Part shown: positions 20,528 to 35,500 of the stretch, one piece after another
Layout: every line of letters begins with the position of its first letter
How positions within the stretch are numbered: position 1 is the stretch's first letter
Assembly: GCA_032718475.1 (NCBI GenBank)
Contig: JAUCBJ010004552.1
Location: forward strand, 1-64,000
Direction: 5' to 3'
Origin: Nemertoderma westbladi
Taxonomy: Eukaryota > Xenacoelomorpha > Nemertodermatida > Nemertodermatidae
Length of the DNA stretch: 64,000 nt
Notes under the pieces: model-generated
The model's database searches: none
Told to the model about the DNA's origin: nothing
The model's input: the letters and a program-made list of their open reading frames with translations, nothing else
Program-made: the position numbers and the translations under genes

Positions 20528-23500
20528 CTGTAAAGTAAAGGAAATATATGTAAAGGGAATCCAGCCAATCACTAATCAGTATAAATACTCCTCTATGGGA
20601 GTCCATGCTGGGCTCCAACTGCAGAGGATACCAGATCTGTGGATGGCACATTCAGAAGAATGCTGCAACCTCCAACCAGACACTATATAAACATTGGAGG
20701 TGTCGCATTGGTTCCCCAAGCTTAACATATTAAAAAGCTGCCTCCGCTTTGCAGGACATTGCTTTCGCCGTGAGGACCAGCCAGTGCATAATCTTGTACT
20801 TTGGCAGCCTCATGGAGTGAATAAGCATGGTGGACAGCCCATGACATTCTTGAGACAAATCTTAAAGGACATTGGCCTTGAAGATGCGGATGATCTAGCA
20901 AATGTCATGGGTGATAGGGAGTTGTGGCGGCGCAATATTGTTGACAAGCCGGCACAGAATTATAATTTATATTACATACAACATTGGATGTGTTCCCTTA
21001 GTCTCCCCTAGCTTGAGACGTGAACGGAACCGCCTCCGCTATGCAGGAAATTCATAAAAACCTGCAAGATATCACATTTGTTGTGCTTGTGAGTAAGATA
21101 AACCAAGAAAAATTTACCTTCATCGTTATTCGCTTAAAAAGCAGCACTTTTCTATTGGATGATAAACCTTGTCAATTGGGATATTTTGGAATCATTAATA
21201 TGAACAAAGTAACCATTTTAGATTCTCAGTACATTGTGGCGAAATAAGTAAGCGCGGAAAGAGTGAAAATCGGCTGTGATTGGCTGCTACATATTTGACG
21301 TCTCTACAAAGAGGTCTGATAATGTATTATATTGGTTTCTATGGAGGGTGATTTTAGATCCATTCAAATACACATTAAATCATTTTACAAATTGCTTATA
21401 TCAATTGAAAGCGGAGAGTCTTGCGCGTCTTTTGACACCACAATTAATTAAATTCATGATGATGAACATTGATATAAAACACTATTTAAAATTATTGTAA
21501 ACTCGGCAGATAGCCTGACCGGTATGCAAGCACTACACTGGCATATTGGAGTATCGTATCAGAGAATTGCAGCTAACATTAAGTAGGGTAGACATATCGC
21601 TCTTACGGTAGGTGACCGGTGCACATTTTTAAAATTTCAAGGAGCTGAGTGCCTACTACCAATTTATTATTATAGTAGCGGCGCTGACCGCTATTACAAG
21701 TTTAGTGTTATTATAAATCTAATCTGTAGGCCTTACCGTAATCAATACAGGTTGGAACTCAGAACTATGGCCTCACCGCGTAACGGGATAAACAAAACCC
21801 AACAGTCGTAATTTACCGGCCAATTATGGCAGCATCGCACATTACTTGTCTTACTTGTCGACTGGACCGGAATTTTAGCGGTGAATTCTGGTCTTATGTA
21901 TCAGGCTGTTAGGTACCAGGTACCGGCAATCTACCAAGTTTGCAAAATCGCAAACAGCATTTTATCAATGTTCATAATCATTAATAAAATCAATTATAGT
22001 GTCAAAAGACGCGCAAGACTCTCCGCTTACAATTTATATAATCCACGTGTGAAATCATTGAGATTAAATGTGCATTTTAATGGGTCTAATCTCACCCTCC
22101 ATAGAAACCAATACAAGAAATTATCAGATCACTTTATAGTGACGTCAAATATGTAGCCAGCCAATCACAGCCGATTTTCAAACTTGGCTTCCCATATTTA
22201 CTGAAACCCGCCATATCGACCGTTTCCTCGTGTTTTTACAAAAAACACACCCCGCCACTCGATTCAGCGTACCTTGTTACCCCTTATTCGATTGTTTCTA
22301 GCCTAACTATTTTTTCGCGCACCAACGCTATTGAAAATTAGAGAAATGTTGTTCAGCCGTTGTGATTCTAGTAGGCATTTAATTTCGCGTTCCATAATAT
22401 TGAATATATGCCCTAATTTGTTAGTGAAAATTAAATAAACTATGTTTGCGACACAATGAGATTGCATTTCATTGCTGTGAGACAACTTTAAAGTCTCTCT
22501 GAAGAAATGGTATCTTTTTCTCCTGTAAATGAACATTACAATGAGCCCGGAGACAATGTACTATGTAAGTGAAGGGTGTGAAACTTTTGCCAGACTAGTT
22601 TATGTATATCGAAAACATATTTCTCAGTTCTATTTCTCATTTACCACTAAATTATAATCATAACGGATTGACGCTATTAGATACAGTAGTACACAAACTA
22701 AATCTGAGGTGATGATTAAAAAATATAAAATGTCTAGCAATGAAAAGCAGTAGAATTTTATAGTCAGTTATATACCCGAGACTCAAAGAGTCTATTAATC
22801 TCTATCTATTTATAAATAATCGAAATAAATTATCGCATAGTCTAAAATGTAATATATGGAGTAATTAATATAGAATATTAATTAAAAAAAACAAAAATAT
22901 AACTGTACGGTGTGACAACCAGTTGTTATGCAATAAAGAATAACTTGGTTAAATAAAAATCAACTAACATTCAATCACTTAAAAAATGTTTTTATATTTC
23001 ATGAATAATTCACTTTATCTTTTTCAAATATAGGCGATTATAAAATTAAAAGTAGAACAATATTAAACATATTAGTAGTAACCTAGGTAACAGTTACAGT
23101 ACAGTTTATATTCCCACGACCTCACGCTATAACCATAACAACTAACCTGTTCCTTTAGGAAGATGCTGTTAGCCTCGCGAACAATATCTTCTATGACAAT
23201 GACGTCACCTCTGAAACCCTTATATTGCTCCGAGACTAGAGTGAGAACCAGTAGCGCCTCTACCAGCAGTTGTCGGTATTCGGGCTGAGGTATTCGGTTC
23301 AACACCGATTCCACCATCAAGGCAAAGTTCATCTCTCCAGAGGTCATCTGGGGGATATATATAGTTAGTATGTGTAGTAACAGTAAGTAACTAGCAGGGG
23401 TAAGGGGATAAAAAGTTAGTGGGTGTAGGTAACGGGGGGATAAAAAGTTAGTGGGTGTAGGTAATGGGGGGATAGAAAGTTAGTGGGTGTAGGTAACGGG

Positions 23501-26500
23501 TGGATAGAAAGTTAGTGGGTGTAGGTAACGGGTGGATAGAAAGTTAGTGGGTGTAGGTAATGGGGGGATAGAAAGTTAGTGGGTGTAGGTAATGGGGGGA
23601 TAGAAAGTTAGTGGGTGTAGGTAATGGGGGGATAGAAAGTTAGTGGGTGTAGGTAATGGGGGGATAGAAAGTTAGTGGGTGTAGGTAACGGGGGGATAGA
23701 AAGTTAGTGGGTGTAGGTAATGGGGGGATAGAAAGTTAGTGGGTGTAGGTAATGGGGGGATAGAAAGTTAGTGGGTGTAGGTAATGGGGGGATAGAAAGT
23801 TAGTGGGTGTAGGTAATGGGGGGATAGAAAGTTAGTGGGTGTAGGTAATGGGGGGATAGAAAGTTAGTGGGTGTAGGTAATGGGGGGATAGAAAGTTAGT
23901 GGGTGTAGGTAACGGGGGGATAGAAAGTTAGTGGGTGTAGGTAACGGGGGGATAGAAAGTTAGTGGGTGTAGGTAATGGGGGGATAGAAAGTTAGTGGGT
24001 GTAGGTAATGGGGGGATAGAAAGTTAGTGGGTGTAGGTAATGGGGGGATAGAAAGTTAGTGGGTGTAGGTAACGGGGGGATAGAAAGTTAGTGGGTGTAG
24101 GTAATGGGGGGATAGAAAGTTAGTGGGTGTAGGTAATGGGGGAATAAAAAAGTTAGTGGGTGTAGGTAACGGGGGGATAGAAAGTTAGTGGGTGTAGGTA
24201 ACGGGGGGATAGAAAGTTAGTGGGTGTAGGTAACGGGGGGATAGAAAGTTAGTGGGTGTAGGTAACGGGGGGATAGAAAGTTAGTGGGTGTAGGTAACGG
24301 GGGGATAGAAAGTTAGTGGGTGTAGGTAACGGGGGGATAGAAAGTTAGTGGGTGTAGGTAATGAGGGAATAAAAAAGTTAGTGGGTGTAGGTAACGGGGG
24401 GATAGAAAGTTAGTGGGTGTAGGTAACGGGTGGATAGAAAGTTAGTGGGTGTAGGTAACGGGGGGATAGAAAGTTAGTGGGTGTAGGTAACGGGGGGATA
24501 GAAAGTTAGTGGGTGTAGGTAACGGGGGGATAGAAAGTTAGTGGGTGTAGGTAATGAGGGGATAGAAAGTTAGTGGGTGTAGGTAATGGGGGGATAGAAA
24601 GTTAGTGGGTGTAGGTAACGGGGGGATAGAAAGTTAGTGGGTGTAGGTAATGAGGGAATATAAAAGTTAGTGGGTGTAGGTAATGAGGGAATATAAAAGT
24701 TAGTGGGTGTAGGTAATGGGGGGATAGAAAGTTGTTAGTGGGTGTAGGTAATGGGGGGATAGAAAGTTAGTGGGTGTAGGTAACGGGGGGATAGAAAGTT
24801 AGTGGGTGTAGGTAACGGGGGGATAGAAAGTTAGTGGGTGTAGGTAACGGGGGGATAGAAAGTTAGTGGGTGTAGGTAACGGGTGGATAGAAAGTTAGTG
24901 GGTGTAGGTAACGGGGGGATAGAAAGTTAGTGGGTGTAGGTAATGGGGGGATAGAAAGTTAGTGGGTGTAGGTAATGGGGGAATAAAAAAGTTAGTGGGT
25001 GTAGGTAACGGGGGGATAGAAAGTTAGTGGGTGTAGGTAACGGGGGGATAGAAAGTTAGTGGGTGTAGGTAACGGGGGGATAGAAAGTTAGTGGGTGTAG
25101 GTAACGGGGGGATAGAAAGTTAGTGGGTGTAGGTAACGGGGGGATAGAAAGTTAGTGGGTGTAGGTAACGGGGGGATAGAAAGTTAGTGGGTGTAGGTAA
25201 TGAGGGAATAAAAAAGTTAGTGGGTGTAGGTAACGGGGGGATAGAAAGTTAGTGGGTGTAGGTAACGGGTGGATAGAAAGTTAGTGGGTGTAGGTAACGG
25301 GGGGATAGAAAGTTAGTGGGTGTAGGTAACGGGGGGATAGAAAGTTAGTGGGTGTAGGTAACGGGGGGATAGAAAGTTAGTGGGTGTAGGTAATGAGGGG
25401 ATAGAAAGTTAGTGGGTGTAGGTAATGGGGGGATAGAAAGTTAGTGGGTGTAGGTAACGGGGGGATAGAAAGTTAGTGGGTGTAGGTAATGAGGGAATAT
25501 AAAAGTTAGTGGGTGTAGGTAATGAGGGAATATAAAAGTTAGTGGGTGTAGGTAATGGGGGGATAGAAAGTTGTTAGTGGGTGTAGGTAATGGGGGGATA
25601 GAAAGTTAGTGGGTGTAGGTAACGGGGGGATAGAAAGTTAGTGGGTGTAGGTAACGGGGGGATAGAAAGTTAGTGGGTGTAGGTAACGGGGGGATAGAAA
25701 GTTAGTGGGTGTAGGTAACGGGTGGATAGAAAGTTAGTGGGTGTAGGTAACGGGGGGATAGAAAGTTAGTGGGTGTAGGTAACGGGGGGATAGAAAGTTA
25801 GTGGGTGTAGGTAATGAGGAAATATAAAAGTTAGTGGGTGTAGGTAATGAGGGAATATAAAAGTTAGTGGGTGTAGGTAATGGGGGGATAGAAAGTTGTT
25901 AGTGGGTGTAGGTAATGGGGGGATAGAAAGTTAGTGGGTGTAGGTAACGGGGGGATAGAAAGTTAGTGGGTGTAGGTAACGGGGGGATAGAAAGTTAGTG
26001 GGTGTAGGTAACGGGGGGATAGAAAGTTAGTGGGTGTAGGTAACGGGTGGATAGAAAGTTAGTGGGTGTAGGTAACGGGGGGATAGAAAGTTAGTGGGTG
26101 TAGGTAACGGGGGGATAGAAAGTTAGTGGGTGTAGGTAATGAGGAAATATAAAAGTTAGTGGGTGTAGGTAATGAGGGAATATAAAAGTTAGTGGGTGTA
26201 GGTAATGAGGGAATATAAAAGTTAGTGGGTGTAGGTAATGAGGGAATATAAAAGTTAGTGGGTGTAGGTAACGGGTGGATAGAAAGTTAGTGGGTGTAGG
26301 TAATGGGGGGATATAAAAGTTAGTGGGTGTAGGTAATGAGGGAATATAAAAGTTAGTGGGTGTAGGTAATGAGGAAATATAAAAGTTAGTGGGTGTAGGT
26401 AATGAGGGAATATAAAAGTTAGTGGGTGTAGGTAATGAGGGAATATAAAAGTTAGTGGGTGTAGGTAATGAGGGAATATAAAAGTTAGTGGGTGTAGGTA

Positions 26501-29500
26501 ACGGGTGGATAGAAAGTTAGTGGGTGTAGGTAATGGGGGGATATAAAAGTTAGTGGGTGTAGGTAATGGGGGGATAGAAAGTTAGTGGGTGTAGGTAACG
26601 GGGGGATAGAAAGTTAGTGGGTGTAAGTAACGGGGGGATAGAAAGTTAGTGGGTGTAGGTAATGGGGGGATAGAAAGTTAGTGGGTGTAGGTAACGGGGG
26701 GATAGAAAGTTAGTGGGTGTAGGTAACGGGGGGATAGAAAGTTAGTGGGTGTAGGTAACGGGGGGATAGAAAGTTAGTGGGTGTAGGTAACGGGGGGATA
26801 GAAAGTTAGTGGGTGTAGGTAACGGGGGGATAGAAAGTTAGTGGGTGTAGGTAACGGGTGGATAGAAAGTTAGTGGGTGTAGGTAACGGGGGGATAGAAA
26901 GTTAGTGGGTGTAGGTAACGGGGGGATAGAAAGTTAGTGGGTGTAGGTAACGGGGGGATAGAAAGTTAGTGGGTGTAGGTAACGGGGGGATAGAAAGTTA
27001 GTGGGTGTAGGTAATGGGGGGATATAAAAGTTAGTGGGTGTAGGTAATGGGGGGATAGAAAGTTAGTGGGTGTAGGTAACGGGGGGATAGAAAGTTAGTG
27101 GGTGTAGGTAACGGGGGGATAGAAAGTTAGTGGGTGTAGGTAATGGGGGGATATAAAAGTTAGTGGGTGTAGGTAATGGGGGGATAGAAAGTTAGTGGGT
27201 GTAGGTAACGGGGGGATAGAAAGTTAGTGGGTGTAAGTAACGGGGGGATAGAAAGTTAGTGGGTGTAGGTAATGGGGGGATATAAAAGTTAGTGGGTGTA
27301 GGTAATGGGGGGATAGAAAGTTAGTGGGTGTAGGTAACGGGGGGATAGAAAGTTAGTGGGTGTAAGTAACGGGGGGATAGAAAGTTAGTGGGTGTAGGTA
27401 ATGGGGGGATATAAAAGTTAGTGGGTGTAGGTAATGGGGGGATAGAAAGTTAGTGGGTGTAGGTAACGGGGAGATAGAAAGTTAGTGGGTGTAGGTAATG
27501 GGGGGATAGAAAGTTAGTGGGTGTAAGTAACGGGGGGATAGAAAGTTAGTGGGTGTAGGTAATGAGGGGATAGAAAGTTAGTGGGTGTAGGTAATGGGGG
27601 GATAGAAAGTTAGTGGGTGTAGGTAATGAGGGGATATAAAAGTTAGTGGGTGTAGGTAATGAGGGAATATAAAAGTTAGTGGGTGTAGGTAATGAGGGAA
27701 TATAAAAGTTAGTGGGTGTAGGTAATGGGGGGATATAAAAGTTAGTGGGTGTAGGTAATGAGGGAATATAAAAGTTAGTGGGTGTAGGTAACGGGGGGAT
27801 AGAAAGTTAGTGGGTGTAGGTAACGGGGGGATAGAAAGTTAGTGGGTGTAGGTAACGGGGGGATAGAAAGTTAGTGGGTGTAGGTAATGGGGGGATAGAA
27901 AGTTAGTGGGTGTAGGTAACGGGGGGATAGAAAGTTAGTGGGTGTAGGTAACGGGGGGATAGAAAGTTAGTGGGTGTAGGTAACGGGGGGATAGAAAGTT
28001 AGTGGGTGTAGGTAATGGGGGGATAGAAAGTTAGTGGGTGTAGGTAACGGGGGGATAGAAAGTTAGTGGGTGTAGGTAACGGGGGGATAGAAAGTTAGTG
28101 GGTGTAGGTAACGGGGGGATAGAAAGTTAGTGGGTGTAGGTAACGGGGGGATAGAAAGTTAGTGGGTGTAGGTAACGGGGGGATAGAAAGTTAGTGGGTG
28201 TAGGTAACGGGTGGATAGAAAGTTAGTGGGTGTAGGTAACGGGGGGATAGAAAGTTAGTGGGTGTAGGTAATGGGGGGATAGAAAGTTAGTGGGTGTAAG
28301 TAACGGGGGGATAGAAAGTTAGTGGGTGTAGGTAATGAGGGGATAGAAAGTTAGTGGGTGTAGGTAATGGGGGGATAGAAAGTTAGTGGGTGTAGGTAAT
28401 GAGGGGATATAAAAGTTAGTGGGTGTAGGTAATGAGGGAATATAAAAGTTAGTGGGTGTAGGTAATGAGGGAATATAAAAGTTAGTGGGTGTAGGTAATG
28501 GGGGGATATAAAAGTTAGTGGGTGTAGGTAATGAGGGAATATAAAAGTTAGTGGGTGTAGGTAACGGGGGGATAGAAAGTTAGTGGGTGTAGGTAACGGG
28601 GGGATAGAAAGTTAGTGGGTGTAGGTAACGGGGGGATAGAAAGTTAGTGGGTGTAGGTAATGGGGGGATAGAAAGTTAGTGGGTGTAGGTAACGGGGGGA
28701 TAGAAAGTTAGTGGGTGTAGGTAACGGGGGGATAGAAAGTTAGTGGGTGTAGGTAACGGGGGGATAGAAAGTTAGTGGGTGTAGGTAATGGGGGGATAGA
28801 AAGTTAGTGGGTGTAGGTAACGGGGGGATAGAAAGTTAGTGGGTGTAGGTAACGGGGGGATAGAAAGTTAGTGGGTGTAGGTAACGGGGGGATAGAAAGT
28901 TAGTGGGTGTAGGTAACGGGGGGATAGAAAGTTAGTGGGTGTAGGTAACGGGGGGATAGAAAGTTAGTGGGTGTAGGTAACGGGTGGATAGAAAGTTAGT
29001 GGGTGTAGGTAACGGGGGGATAGAAAGTTAGTGGGTGTAGGTAACGGGGGGATAGAAAGTTAGTGGGTGTAGGTAACGGGGGGATAGAAAGTTAGTGGGT
29101 GTAGGTAACGGGGGGATAGAAAGTTAGTGGGTGTAGGTAATGGGGGGATATAAAAGTTAGTGGGTGTAGGTAATGGGGGGATAGAAAGTTAGTGGGTGTA
29201 GGTAACGGGGGGATAGAAAGTTAGTGGGTGTAGGTAACGGGGGGATAGAAAGTTAGTGGGTGTAGGTAATGGGGGGATATAAAAGTTAGTGGGTGTAGGT
29301 AATGGGGGGATAGAAAGTTAGTGGGTGTAAGTAACGGGGGGATAGAAAGTTAGTGGGTGTAGGTAATGGGGGGATATAAAAGTTAGTGGGTGTAGGTAAT
29401 GGGGGGATAGAAAGTTAGTGGGTGTAGGTAACGGGGGGATAGAAAGTTAGTGGGTGTAAGTAACGGGGGGATAGAAAGTTAGTGGGTGTAGGTAATGGGG

Positions 29501-32500
29501 GGATATAAAAGTTAGTGGGTGTAGGTAATGGGGGGATAGAAAGTTAGTGGGTGTAGGTAACGGGGGGATAGAAAGTTAGTGGGTGTAGGTAATGAGGGAA
29601 TATAAAAGTTAGTGGGTGTAGGTAATGAGGGAATATAAAAGTTAGTGGGTGTAGGTAATGGGGGGATAGAAAGTTGTTAGTGGGTGTAGGTAATGGGGGG
29701 ATAGAAAGTTAGTGGGTGTAGGTAACGGGGGGATAGAAAGTTAGTGGGTGTAGGTAACGGGGGGATAGAAAGTTAGTGGGTGTAGGTAACGGGGGGATAG
29801 AAAGTTAGTGGGTGTAGGTAACGGGTGGATAGAAAGTTAGTGGGTGTAGGTAACGGGGGGATAGAAAGTTAGTGGGTGTAGGTAACGGGGGGATAGAAAG
29901 TTAGTGGGTGTAGGTAATGAGGAATATAAGAGTTAGTGGGTGTAGGTAATGAGGGAATATAAAAGTTAGTGGGTGTAGGTAATGAGGGAATATAAAAGTT
30001 AGTGGGTGTAGGTAACGGGTGGATAGAAAGTTAGTGGGTGTAGGTAATGGGGGGATATAAAAGTTAGTGGGTGTAGGTAATGAGGGAATATAAAAGTTAG
30101 TGGGTGTAGGTAATGAGGGAATATAAAAGTTAGTGGGTGTAGGTAATGAGGGAATATAAAAGTTAGTGGGTGTAGGTAATGAGGGAATATAAAAGTTAGT
30201 GGGTGTAGGTAATGAGGGAATATAAAAGTTAGTGGGTGTAGGTAATGAGGGAATATAAAAGTTAGTGGGTGTAGGTAATGAGGGAATATAAAAGTTAGTG
30301 GGTGTAGGTAATGAGGGAATATAAAAGTTAGTGGGTGTAGGTAACGGGTGGATAGAAAGTTAGTGGGTGTAGGTAATGGGGGGATATAAAAGTTAGTGGG
30401 TGTAGGTAATGAGGGAATATAAAAGTTAGTGGGTGTAGGTAATGAGGGAATATAAAAGTTAGTGGGTGTAGGTAATGAGGGAATATAAAAGTTAGTGGGT
30501 GTAGGTAATGAGGGAATATAAAAGTTAGTGGGTGTAGGTAATGAGGGAATATAAAAGTTAGTGGGTGTAGGTAATGAGGGAATATAAAAGTTAGTGGGTG
30601 TAGGTAATGAGGGAATATAAAAGTTAGTGGGTGTAGGTAATGAGGGAATATAAAAGTTAGTGGGTGTAGGTAATGAGGGAATATAAAAGTTAGTGGGTGT
30701 AGGTAATGAGGGAATATAAAAGTTAGTGGGTGTAGGTAATGAGGGAATATAAAGTTAGTGGGTGTAGGTAACGGGTGGATAGAAAGTTAGTGGGTGTAGG
30801 TAATGGGGGGATATAAAAGTTAGTGGGTGTAGGTAATGAGGGAATATAAAAGTTAGTGGGTGTAGGTAATGAGGAAATATAAAAGTTAGTGGGTGTAGGT
30901 AATGAGGGAATATAAAAGTTAGTGGGTGTAGGTAATGAGGGAATATAAAAGTTAGTGGGTGTAGGTAATGAGGGAATATAAAAGTTAGTGGGTGTAGGTA
31001 ATGAGGGAATATAAAAGTTAGTGGGTGTAGGTAACGGGTGGATAGAAAGTTAGTGGGTGTAGGTAATGGGGGGATATGAAAGTTAGTGGGTGTAGGTAAT
31101 GAGGGAATATGAAAGTTAGTGGGTGTAGGTAATGAGGGAATATAAAGTTAGTGGGTGTAGGTAACGGGTGGATAGAAAGTTAGTGGGTGTAGGTAATGGG
31201 GGGATATAAAGTTAGTGGGTGTAGGTAACGGGGGGATATAAAAGTTAGTGGGTGTAGGTAATGAGGAATATAAAAGTTAGTGGGTGTAGGTAATGAGGGA
31301 ATATAAAAGTTAGTGGGTGTAGGTAATGAGGGAATATAAAAGTTAGTGGGTGTAGGTAATGAGGGAATATAAAAGTTAGTGGGTGTAGGTAACGGGTGGA
31401 TAGAAAGTTAGTGGGTGTAGGTAATGGGGGGATATAAAAGTTAGTGGGTGTAGGTAATGAGGGAATATAAAAGTTAGTGGGTGTAGGTAATGAGGAAATA
31501 TAAAAGTTAGTGGGTGTAGGTAATGAGGGAATATAAAAGTTAGTGGGTGTAGGTAATGAGGGAATATAAAAGTTAGTGGGTGTAGGTAATGAGGGAATAT
31601 AAAAGTTAGTGGGTGTAGGTAACGGGTGGATAGAAAGTTAGTGGGTGTAGGTAATGGGGGGATATAAAAGTTAGTGGGTGTAGGTAATGGGGGGATAGAA
31701 AGTTAGTGGGTGTAGGTAACGGGGGGATAGAAAGTTAGTGGGTGTAAGTAACGGGGGGATAGAAAGTTAGTGGGTGTAGGTAATGGGGGGATAGAAAGTT
31801 AGTGGGTGTAGGTAACGGGGGGATAGAAAGTTAGTGGGTGTAGGTAACGGGGGGATAGAAAGTTAGTGGGTGTAGGTAACGGGGGGATAGAAAGTTAGTG
31901 GGTGTAGGTAACGGGGGGATAGAAAGTTAGTGGGTGTAGGTAACGGGGGGATAGAAAGTTAGTGGGTGTAGGTAACGGGTGGATAGAAAGTTAGTGGGTG
32001 TAGGTAACGGGGGGATAGAAAGTTAGTGGGTGTAGGTAACGGGGGGATAGAAAGTTAGTGGGTGTAGGTAACGGGGGGATAGAAAGTTAGTGGGTGTAGG
32101 TAACGGGGGGATAGAAAGTTAGTGGGTGTAGGTAATGGGGGGATATAAAAGTTAGTGGGTGTAGGTAATGGGGGGATAGAAAGTTAGTGGGTGTAGGTAA
32201 CGGGGGGATAGAAAGTTAGTGGGTGTAGGTAACGGGGGGATAGAAAGTTAGTGGGTGTAGGTAATGGGGGGATATAAAAGTTAGTGGGTGTAGGTAATGG
32301 GGGGATAGAAAGTTAGTGGGTGTAGGTAACGGGGGGATAGAAAGTTAGTGGGTGTAAGTAACGGGGGGATAGAAAGTTAGTGGGTGTAGGTAATGGGGGG
32401 ATATAAAAGTTAGTGGGTGTAGGTAATGGGGGGATAGAAAGTTAGTGGGTGTAGGTAACGGGGGGATAGAAAGTTAGTGGGTGTAAGTAACGGGGGGATA

Positions 32501-35500
32501 GAAAGTTAGTGGGTGTAGGTAATGGGGGGATATAAAAGTTAGTGGGTGTAGGTAATGGGGGGATAGAAAGTTAGTGGGTGTAGGTAACGGGGAGATAGAA
32601 AGTTAGTGGGTGTAGGTAATGGGGGGATAGAAAGTTAGTGGGTGTAAGTAACGGGGGGATAGAAAGTTAGTGGGTGTAGGTAATGAGGGGATAGAAAGTT
32701 AGTGGGTGTAGGTAATGGGGGGATAGAAAGTTAGTGGGTGTAGGTAATGAGGGGATATAAAAGTTAGTGGGTGTAGGTAATGAGGGAATATAAAAGTTAG
32801 TGGGTGTAGGTAATGAGGGAATATAAAAGTTAGTGGGTGTAGGTAATGGGGGGATATAAAAGTTAGTGGGTGTAGGTAATGAGGGAATATAAAAGTTAGT
32901 GGGTGTAGGTAACGGGGGGATAGAAAGTTAGTGGGTGTAGGTAACGGGGGGATAGAAAGTTAGTGGGTGTAGGTAACGGGGGGATAGAAAGTTAGTGGGT
33001 GTAGGTAATGGGGGGATAGAAAGTTAGTGGGTGTAGGTAACGGGGGGATAGAAAGTTAGTGGGTGTAGGTAACGGGGGGATAGAAAGTTAGTGGGTGTAG
33101 GTAACGGGGGGATAGAAAGTTAGTGGGTGTAGGTAATGGGGGGATAGAAAGTTAGTGGGTGTAGGTAACGGGGGGATAGAAAGTTAGTGGGTGTAGGTAA
33201 CGGGGGGATAGAAAGTTAGTGGGTGTAGGTAACGGGGGGATAGAAAGTTAGTGGGTGTAGGTAACGGGGGGATAGAAAGTTAGTGGGTGTAGGTAACGGG
33301 GGGATAGAAAGTTAGTGGGTGTAGGTAACGGGTGGATAGAAAGTTAGTGGGTGTAGGTAACGGGGGGATAGAAAGTTAGTGGGTGTAGGTAACGGGGGGA
33401 TAGAAAGTTAGTGGGTGTAGGTAACGGGGGGATAGAAAGTTAGTGGGTGTAGGTAACGGGGGGATAGAAAGTTAGTGGGTGTAGGTAATGGGGGGATATA
33501 AAAGTTAGTGGGTGTAGGTAATGGGGGGATAGAAAGTTAGTGGGTGTAGGTAACGGGGGGATAGAAAGTTAGTGGGTGTAGGTAACGGGGGGATAGAAAG
33601 TTAGTGGGTGTAGGTAATGGGGGGATATAAAAGTTAGTGGGTGTAGGTAATGGGGGGATAGAAAGTTAGTGGGTGTAAGTAACGGGGGGATAGAAAGTTA
33701 GTGGGTGTAGGTAATGGGGGGATATAAAAGTTAGTGGGTGTAGGTAATGGGGGGATAGAAAGTTAGTGGGTGTAGGTAACGGGGGGATAGAAAGTTAGTG
33801 GGTGTAAGTAACGGGGGGATAGAAAGTTAGTGGGTGTAGGTAATGGGGGGATATAAAAGTTAGTGGGTGTAGGTAATGGGGGGATAGAAAGTTAGTGGGT
33901 GTAGGTAACGGGGAGATAGAAAGTTAGTGGGTGTAGGTAATGGGGGGATAGAAAGTTAGTGGGTGTAAGTAACGGGGGGATAGAAAGTTAGTGGGTGTAG
34001 GTAATGAGGGGATAGAAAGTTAGTGGGTGTAGGTAATGGGGGGATAGAAAGTTAGTGGGTGTAGGTAATGAGGGGATATAAAAGTTAGTGGGTGTAGGTA
34101 ATGAGGGAATATAAAAGTTAGTGGGTGTAGGTAATGAGGGAATATAAAAGTTAGTGGGTGTAGGTAATGGGGGGATATAAAAGTTAGTGGGTGTAGGTAA
34201 TGAGGGAATATAAAAGTTAGTGGGTGTAGGTAACGGGGGGATAGAAAGTTAGTGGGTGTAGGTAACGGGGGGATAGTGAGTTAGTGGGTGTAGGTAACGG
34301 GGGGATAGAAAGTTAGTGGGTGTAGGTAATGGGGGGATAGAAAGTTAGTGGGTGTAGGTAATGAGGGAATATAAAAGTTAGTGGGTGTAGGTAATGGGGA
34401 GATAGAAAGTTAGTGGGTGTAGGTAACGGGGGGATAGAAAGTTAGTGGGTGTAGGTAATGAGGGAATATAAAAGTTAGTGGGTGTAGGTAATGAGGGAAT
34501 ATAAAAGTTAGTGGGTGTAGGTAATGAGGGAATATAAAAGTTAGTGGGTGTAGGTAACGGGGGGATAGAAAGTTAGTGGGAGTAGGTAATGGGGGGATAG
34601 AAAGTTAGTGGGTGTAGGTAATGGGGGGATAGAAAGTTAGTGGGTGTAGGTAATGGGGGGATAGAAAGTTAGTGGGTGTAGGTAATGGGGGGATAGAAAG
34701 TTAGTGGGTGTAGGTAATGGGGGGATAGAAAAGTTAGTGTGTGTAGGTAATGGGGGGGATAGAAAAGTTAGTGGGTGTAGGTAATGGGGGGATAGAAAAG
34801 TTAGTGGGTGTAGGTAATGGGGGGATAGAAAAGTTAGTGTGTGTAGGTAATGGGGGGGATAGAAAGTTAGTGGGTGTAGGTAACGGGGGATAGAAAGTTA
34901 GTGGGTGTAGGTAACGGGGGGATAGAAAGTTAGTGGGTGTAGGTAACGGGGGGATAGAAAGTTGTGGGTGTAGGTAACGGGGGGATAGAAAGTTAGTGGG
35001 TGTAGGTAACGGGGGGATAGAAAGTTAGTGGGTGTAGGTAACGGGGGGATAGAAAGTTAGTGGGTGTAGGTAACGGGGGGATAGAAAGTTAGTGGGTGTA
35101 GGTAATGAGGGGATAGAAAGTTAGTGGGTGTAGGTAATGGGGGGATAGAAAGTTAGTGGGTGTAGGTAATGGGGGGATAGAAAGTTAGTGGGTGTAGGTA
35201 ACGAGGGATAAAAAGTTTTAGGGTGTAGGTAACGGGTGGATAAAAAGTTAGTGTGTAGGTAACGGGGGGATAGAAAGTTAGTGGGTGTAGGTAACGGGGG
35301 GATAGAAAGTTAGTGGGTGTAGGTAACGGGGGGATAGAAAGTTAGTGGGTGTAGGTAACGAGGGATAAAAAGTTTTAGGGTGTAGGTAACGGGTGGATAA
35401 AAAGTTAGTGTGTAGGTAACGGGGGATAAAAAGTTAGTGTGTGTAGGTAACGGGGGGATAGAAAGTTAGTGGGTGTAGGTAACGGGGGGATAGAAAGTTA

